Positions 16,934 through 21,209 of a stretch of 21,209 nucleotides of DNA are shown here, in pieces (the first letter of the stretch is position 1; the number at the start of each line of letters is the position of its first letter). The notes under the pieces are model-generated. The model was not told the origin of the DNA. It made no database searches and saw nothing but the letters and a program-made list of their open reading frames with translations. Source of the stretch: an uncultured Oscillospiraceae bacterium (lineage in GTDB: Bacteria > Bacillota > Clostridia > Oscillospirales > Acutalibacteraceae); NCBI GenBank assembly GCA_905193225.1, contig CAJJNV010000028.1, positions 1 to 21,209 on the forward strand. The letters run 5' to 3'. The translations under genes were made by a program, and so were the position numbers.

Positions 16934-16969
16934 AAAAGATCTGCCAAATCAACCTTGGCAGGTCTTTTT
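16934..16969 (+). terminator. Intrinsic terminator after the alpha-mannosidase
   Basis: AAAAGATCTGCCAA (16934-16947) pairs with TTGGCAGGTCTTTT (16955-16968) with one wobble and a 7-base loop. A T run closes it. The flanking A and T runs also make it usable in the other direction. Confidence 0.88.
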
Positions 16970-17106
16970 GATTTAATTACCTTAAATAAATAATCTTCTT
17001 TTGCACAACTTAATAAAGCAGGCTGCAAGTGTTGTACATTAAAAACAGATCATTGATTTTTCCTCCGATTTGTTTTTAAAGGTGCGGCACAAAGGAGGTT
17101 TTTAAA

Positions 17107-18180
17107 TTAAATAAGATACCCAAAATAATAACGGCAATATGTTTTATGCTGGCGGTTGCCGTTTTGATAACGGGCGTCTCGCTTTCCGACAGCTTGCCTT
17201 CCGATTTCACGATTGTCGGCGAAAGGGAACTGAAAATAAACAGCGACATTCCCATTTCGGCAAACAGAAGTGAAAGATCAAATTCGGTTTTAGAACCCCA
17301 TTCCAAAAGAAGCACCTTTAGTGTTGATTTGTTCGGACTGATTCCTGTTAAAGATGTTTCGGCAGAGTATGAAGAAAAAACCGAGGTTCTTTTAAGCGGC
17401 CGCCCTTTCGGTATAAAAATATTTTCCGACGGGGTAATGGTGGTCGGTATTACCGGCGTTAAGGCCGAAAAGGAAACTGCGGATCCCGCAAAAAATGCAG
17501 GATTAAAAAAGGGAGATGTCATTCTTAAAGCCAACGATAAACAGCTTTGCTCCAACGAGGATCTGAGAAGCGTCATCGAAAACAGCGGCGGAGGCTCGGT
17601 CAGTCTTTTGTGCAAGCGGGGAGAAGGCTCCTTTGTCACCGAGCTTTACCCTGTTCTTTGCGCCGAGGACAACACCTTTAAAGCGGGAATATGGGTGAGA
17701 GATTCTTCGGCGGGTATAGGAACGATGACCTTTATCGAGCCTGAAAGCGGCGTCTTTGCCGGCCTTGGACACGGCGTTTGCGACGTGGATACCGGAGAGA
17801 CCCTTTCGGTGCTTTCGGGGCAGGCGCTTCGTGCCGAGATAATCGGTATTACCAAAGGACAAAGGGGCGCGGCAGGGGAAATACAGGGCTGTTTTATAAG
17901 TAATAAGGCTTTAGGAGATATATCTCTCAATTCCGAATGCGGAGTTTTCGGGAAATATTCGGGAACAACCGATGAATTTGAAAAGGCGGAGGTTGCTATG
18001 CGCCAGGAAGTAAAAAAAGGAGACGCAGAAATTTTATCATTCGTCAGCGGCGAAGCAAAACGCTATACCTGTAAAATCGAAAAAATCAGCATGAACGACC
18101 AAAAACAGCAAAACCTCACAATAAAGATTACCGACAGCGGGCTTTTGGACCTGACCGGAGGAATCGTTCAGGGGATGTGA
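17107..18180 (+). pseudogene. spoIVB: Broken spoIVB (SpoIVB serine peptidase, S55)
   Basis: SpoIVB is the forespore-secreted PDZ-serine peptidase that triggers SigK activation during sporulation. The reading frame encodes an N-terminal hydrophobic segment, a PDZ domain (DPAKNAGLKKGDVILKAND) and the S55 region. His209, counted from ATG 17146, is in FAGLGHGVCDVDTG, and the catalytic Asp330 in KITDSGLLDLTGGIVQGM has the same 15-residue distance to the expected serine as in B. subtilis (363/378). The frame stops at TGA directly after GGIVQGM, where S-G-S-P should follow, so the nucleophile and the last 30-50 residues are missing. The 5' end is also damaged. An ideal AAAGGAGG (17091-17098) is 8 bases ahead of codon TTA at 17107, where a TTG or ATG would be expected. 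The first in-frame ATG (17146) lies inside the membrane helix. spo0A, its usual neighbour, is absent. Confidence 0.8.
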
Positions 18181-18194
18181 GTGTGTTATAATTG

Positions 18195-18243
18195 GGACAA
18201 CACAGGAAAAGCTTGATTTCAAGCGGGTTTCCGGTGTCTGTCC
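18195..18243. repeat. Long imperfect palindrome just after the spoIVB stop
   Basis: GGACA, ACAC, GGAAA and GCTTGA pair in order with TCAAGC, TTTCC, GTGT and TGTCC, about 20 base pairs with small bulges. The tip is two bases. A moderately T-rich stretch (GTATTTTC) follows. It may be the old terminator of the locus or one end of a lost insertion; no target-site duplication is visible. Confidence 0.5.
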
Positions 18244-18381
18244 GTATTTTCATTAACCGAGAAAACAGGCCGCATTTGTACAATGCGACGGACAAAAACG
18301 GCCGTCTGCCTCCGGCGGAGAACGTTACGGAAAGGCGGCAGAAGGGAGCTGTGTTCAATTTAACAGCCGTTTGGCAAATGA

Positions 18382-18427
18382 CGCAAAAGGACCGTAGGGA
18401 CGCAAAAGCCCTGTCGGTCTTTTTGCG
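18382..18427. terminator. Strong bidirectional hairpin terminator
   Basis: CGCAAAAGGACCG (18382-18394) pairs with CGGTCTTTTTGCG (18415-18427) over 13 positions with one wobble. An inner AGGG/CCCT stem closes a 9-base loop. A and T runs lie inside the outer stem, as in terminators that work on both strands. Confidence 0.75.
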
Positions 18428-18509
18428 CTTTCGATTTTCTTCGTGCCGAAAAAGCCGTCAAAAATACCGCAAAAAATAAATCCGTCGATTTAAAAACCTT
18501 GTGTTTTTG

Positions 18510-18530
18510 ACAGCCAATGTCGGCTGTTTT
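18510..18530 (+). terminator. Weak terminator-like hairpin
   Basis: ACAGCC (18510-18515) pairs with GGCTGT (18522-18527) around six bases, followed by a short T tract. It lies about 40 bases before the dockerin gene. It is weaker than the other terminators here. Confidence 0.4.
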
Positions 18531-18569
18531 CCCTTTCGGAGTAACTTCTGTTTGAATCGAGGCTGATCG

Positions 18570-20360
18570 ATGTATGGATATATTCGGGTGCTCGTTGATG
18601 ACTATACGGGAGAAGGCATGGTTCATTATCCCGATGTTCCCGAGTCAGGGAGCCAGCCGTTTTCGGTGACTTACTATTTCAATGAATCCAATGTGGATAC
18701 ACTGATCACGATGGAGCTGCAGTATAACCTCATGCTGGAAACCAACGGGGTAAAGAAGCAGGTTACGACCGGCTACAAGGGCGCAAAGGTGGCGCAGTGG
18801 GTGGATCGAACCCAAAAGATCGACACCATATATCTGGATATCAGTCAGCCGTTGGTGCAGGGAGATTATACCAGCGGAAGCATCACTGCGGACGATAATG
18901 CCCTCTACACCGTCGCCGATAACACGGGCTATTGGGAGCACGATGATTGGGATCTGAACGGACCCGGCACCGTGCCCGCAATACTCGGCGACAAGTATTG
19001 GCGCACCGCCACAGTACGCATCAAGAACGACGTTCAGAACTATATATTTGATAAGAATAATCCGCCGAAGGTCAAGATTCGCGGCCTCAACCGTGAATGT
19101 GATGATATACAGGTGAGAGTTACAGAGGAAGGAAAAGTTGCGGGGCTGTCCATTTCATCCCATCCCTCAGAGCTGATTCAAAACGCATGGGGCACCGTCG
19201 TCGGACTGCGTGCGGGAGGATCGGTCGGCGGTGTGACCATTAGGCCGAAGGACAGCAACTTTGAGCTGCAGATAAAGGAAATCCAGCGGATCAAAAACGA
19301 CACCGTATACAGCACGAGCCCCGAGGAGACAATTGACCCCGACTATATCTATCGGATTATGGTGGTGGGCGTCGGCAAGCACGAAATGACCTTCCGCAAC
19401 GGACCGTGGCAGTATGACATAACACACGGCTTCTTTGCCAATACGAACGTCAAGCTGCGGATGAATAACGATTTTAACACTGCTGCGGATTATAAGGAAG
19501 TGCCGTATGATGTATCCTCTCAGGCGTATACCATAGACCTGGTGCCCGAGCCGGATGTCACCGGATACAACAGCCTGTCGTTGGGTGCGCCCTACCCTTG
19601 GGAGGGGGCTTCTCCGGAGTTTAACAACAATCTGATCACCGGGCTGCCCGGCGGCGTCACAGTTCGGAATTATTCCTGGGTTGATGTCGAAAACGGGACG
19701 GAAATGGAAGAAGATACGCCCTTCGTGAAGGGCAGGCCGTACCGCTTCGAGGTTGTTTTGGAGTGCGAGGAGGGCTATTACTTGGCCGATCCCGAGGAGC
19801 TGGACGCCTATATAAACGGGGAAAGGGCGCAGATTGCCGAAAAGGAAAACAACGGCACCGCACTTACTGTCGAATATGACTCTGCCGTTTTCTTCGGACT
19901 GCACGGTCGGATCGAGAGCTTTTCGGACGACGGAAACGTGACCGTTTCACTGGATGCTTCAAGTGAAACAGGACCGAAACATATAGCGATTGTTCCGAGC
20001 GGCTCGAACGACGGCTCCGGAAAATATACCGCTGAATACTCTATTGCCGGCATAGAAAGAGGCACCTATACCATGAGGGTAACGAAGAAAGGCCATATAA
20101 CAGGTGAGTATATGATCACGATCGGCGATGAGCCGACCGAAAAGAATGTGACTCTTCGACTGATCGGAGATGTTGACGCAAACGGAAGGGTAGACGCCGA
20201 CGACGCACTTATGGCTCTTCAGAGCTCGGTGCGAAAGCTCACCCTTACAGACGAAGATTTTGCTGCCGCCGATGTAAATGCGGACGGAAAGATTTCGGCC
20301 GTCGACGCACTGCGAATTCTGCAGTGTGCGGTCGGAATAATCCACGATCCTTCCGTATAA
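18570..20360 (+). CDS. Dockerin type I protein, probably 5'-truncated
   Basis: This 596-residue protein ends in a type I dockerin (about 533-591). It has two calcium-loop repeats, GDVDANGRVDADDALMALQS and AADVNADGKISAVDALRILQ, which in cellulosome bacteria bind cohesins on a scaffold. Before it lies a carboxypeptidase-regulatory-like beta domain (about 445-531, with ERGTYTMRVTKKGHITGEY), and before that a repeat-like beta-sandwich region (about 350-440). The N-terminal 340 residues are not recognised. Dockerin proteins act outside the cell, but this one begins MYGYIRVLVDD without a signal peptide, and an in-frame TGA lies two codons upstream. A GAGG seven bases ahead of the ATG could be a Shine-Dalgarno. 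Codons favour CTG and CAG more than the CTT-rich housekeeping genes. I infer the 3' part of a larger secreted protein, perhaps no longer functional. Confidence 0.75.
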   Translation: MYGYIRVLVDDYTGEGMVHYPDVPESGSQPFSVTYYFNESNVDTLITMELQYNLMLETNGVKKQVTTGYKGAKVAQWVDRTQKIDTIYLDISQPLVQGDYTSGSITADDNALYTVADNTGYWEHDDWDLNGPGTVPAILGDKYWRTATVRIKNDVQNYIFDKNNPPKVKIRGLNRECDDIQVRVTEEGKVAGLSISSHPSELIQNAWGTVVGLRAGGSVGGVTIRPKDSNFELQIKEIQRIKNDTVYSTSPEETIDPDYIYRIMVVGVGKHEMTFRNGPWQYDITHGFFANTNVKLRMNNDFNTAADYKEVPYDVSSQAYTIDLVPEPDVTGYNSLSLGAPYPWEGASPEFNNNLITGLPGGVTVRNYSWVDVENGTEMEEDTPFVKGRPYRFEVVLECEEGYYLADPEELDAYINGERAQIAEKENNGTALTVEYDSAVFFGLHGRIESFSDDGNVTVSLDASSETGPKHIAIVPSGSNDGSGKYTAEYSIAGIERGTYTMRVTKKGHITGEYMITIGDEPTEKNVTLRLIGDVDANGRVDADDALMALQSSVRKLTLTDEDFAAADVNADGKISAVDALRILQCAVGIIHDPSV

Positions 20361-20539
20361 AAGCCAAAAAATCAAGTGTGCAAACAATTGCTTAATGCCC
20401 GGGAGAATGTCTTTTATGTAATATGAGACAGATATCCGGGGTTTAAGAATAAAGCACAAAGCCGTTTTTGCCGTGTGTATGCCAACCGAAACAATAATTA
20501 CAAAGGCGACCCTGTGGAATTTAACCGATTTAGACAGAC

Positions 20540-20580
20540 AACCTTCGGATATAAGGAAAAAAGCTTTTTCGGAAGGTTTT
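20540..20580 (+). terminator. Intrinsic terminator before the TetR gene
   Basis: AACCTTC (20540-20546) pairs with GAAGGTT (20572-20578) and a second inner stem forms from GAAAAA and TTTTTC. A T run follows. It is about 180 bases after the dockerin stop; the DNA between has no gene I can support. Confidence 0.65.
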
Positions 20581-20601
20581 GCAATTATCGAGCAATCACT
20601 A

Positions 20602-20630
20602 TTGCAACTTTACGGATAATATGATATACT
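20602..20630 (+). promoter_or_regulatory. SigA-type promoter of the TetR-family gene
   Basis: TTGCAA at 20602-20607, a 17-base spacer and TATACT at 20625-20630 place the start of transcription near 20637, about 25 bases ahead of the ATG. Confidence 0.7.
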
Positions 20631-20637
20631 AATGGTG

Positions 20638-20647
20638 ACTGATCAGT
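20638..20647. promoter_or_regulatory. Probable TetR-family operator
   Basis: ACTGATCAGT is a perfect 10-base palindrome covering the predicted transcription start and lying 15 bases before the ATG. Palindromes of this form at this place are typical autoregulatory operators of TetR-family repressors. Confidence 0.55.
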
Positions 20648-20662
20648 TAGTTAAGAAACGAG

Positions 20663-21209
20663 ATGGCATATATGAAGGCAACAAAGGAACAACACAACGA
20701 ACGCAAAAAGGAAATGATGGAAAAATGCTTTGAATGTTACGCCGAAAACGGACTTACCGGCACGGGCATAAAGGCGCTGGCAAAGGCGTGCGGCTGTACA
20801 ACGGGCAATCTGTACTGTTATTTCAAAAGTGTAGATGACCTGATTATTGAGTCAACGGCATACTGTATGGAAAAGGTCGAGGATGACTTTATGGAGATGG
20901 CTCCCACCGACCCCCAGGATGTTATGCGCTTTGTTGAGGAAGTCCCTTATTGGACAGCCAAAAAACACGGCAAGAAATATCGGCTGATGTATCAGATTTA
21001 TACCCATCCGAAATATATCGAATACGGCAAGAAATTTTTTGAGGGCGTTAACGAGCGCTATACCGAGTATGCCAAGCGGCTGGAGCCGAAGATCGGCATC
21101 CCCTATACGGTCATCACGCCGCTGATCTTTATATTCGTCCGCGCCTGTGTACATTATGCCATGTTCGAGGACGAATACTACTTAAAAACCCAGATGGAGG
21201 TTTTAAAGC
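20663..21209 (+). CDS. TetR/AcrR family transcriptional regulator (3' end outside window)
   Basis: The frame is open from ATG 20663 to the window end, giving 182 residues without a stop. The N-terminal helix-turn-helix is clear: ERKKEMMEKCFECYAENG, then TGIKALAKACGCTTGNLYCY and FKSVDDLI at about 34-61, the TetR pattern with the N-L-Y-x-Y-F recognition helix. The C-terminal ligand domain is variable and does not identify the inducer. The Shine-Dalgarno is weak (AAGAAACGAG), and the second ATG at 20672 is a possible alternative start. A promoter and a palindromic operator lie just upstream, so it probably represses itself and a neighbour outside the window. Cysteines are frequent in the HTH region (Cys22, 25, 43, 45, 52). 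Confidence 0.88.
   Translation, partial: MAYMKATKEQHNERKKEMMEKCFECYAENGLTGTGIKALAKACGCTTGNLYCYFKSVDDLIIESTAYCMEKVEDDFMEMAPTDPQDVMRFVEEVPYWTAKKHGKKYRLMYQIYTHPKYIEYGKKFFEGVNERYTEYAKRLEPKIGIPYTVITPLIFIFVRACVHYAMFEDEYYLKTQMEVLK

Larger units (their letters stand above)
18181..18569. other. Hairpin-rich non-coding gap after the spoIVB relic
   Basis: These 389 bases hold no gene I can support. The open frames on either strand are rich in Arg, Ser and Lys, lack Shine-Dalgarno sequences and do not resemble protein families. Three hairpins fill the gap (18195-18243, 18382-18427, 18510-18527). In one shifted frame, ATAATT and GGAAAAGCTT after the spoIVB stop vaguely recall the I-I-x-N-G-K-L codons expected there, but the match fades at once. 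I read the gap as the scar of a deletion or recombination. Confidence 0.5.

Noticed and set aside
18378..18430. Resemblance to a c-di-GMP-I riboswitch (GGGACGCAAAAGCCC next to a second ACGCAAAA)
   Set aside because: The GNRA-capped stem, its receptor and the second arm of the three-way junction are missing. The segment folds as a simple bidirectional terminator.
18192..18479. 95-codon open frame after spoIVB starting at TTG
   Set aside because: No Shine-Dalgarno, basic low-complexity composition, and it runs through two strong hairpins.
1..21209. CRISPR arrays, insertion sequences, tRNA or rRNA genes
   Set aside because: No regular repeat-spacer series, transposase frame, cloverleaf or rRNA signature was found on reading.

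Overview
The window looks like the chromosome of a fermentative Clostridia-class Bacillota, most likely an Oscillospiraceae/Ruminococcaceae-type gut bacterium. This rests on gene order and content: hprK - ROK kinase - murB - rapZ - whiA - dnaE - pfkA on one strand, an NFACT/RqcH gene, a sporulation gene (spoIVB) and a dockerin protein of the cellulosome type. No rRNA, tRNA, CRISPR array or transposase was seen.

Layout. Bases 1-~1100 are AT-rich and carry a gene tail plus a small membrane-protein gene. I read them as one end of an integrated element abutting the 3' end of guaA, a known integration hot spot. Bases 1100-4158 (minus strand) are an rqcH-guaA operon with an ATGA overlap, read from a promoter at 4322-4350. 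A divergent promoter at 4362-4391 starts the plus-strand series: hprK, glcK (ROK), murB, rapZ, whiA, dnaE and pfkA, the last with its own promoter. These cover carbon-catabolite control and glycolysis entry (hprK, glcK, pfkA), wall-precursor synthesis and its control (murB, rapZ), division/sporulation regulation (whiA) and replication (dnaE). A cytoplasmic GH38 alpha-mannosidase follows. After it come a spoIVB relic, about 390 bases of hairpin-rich non-coding DNA, a dockerin protein without a signal peptide, and the start of a TetR-family regulator with a visible promoter and operator.

The main oddities are these. (1) GuaA keeps an intact ATP-pyrophosphatase half, but its glutaminase half is shrunken and lacks the Cys/His/Glu active site. 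(2) spoIVB has a TTA where its start codon should be and stops exactly one residue before the catalytic serine. (3) The guaA 3' end looks like an element attachment junction, with repeated putative integrase-arm sites. (4) Structured, possibly non-coding RNA segments follow whiA and pfkA. (5) The usual neighbours glmR/yvcK and the HPr gene are missing from the rapZ-whiA-dnaE cluster. I did not find a clear new multi-gene system; the strongest candidates for new biology are the glutaminase-less GuaA and the two structured RNA segments.
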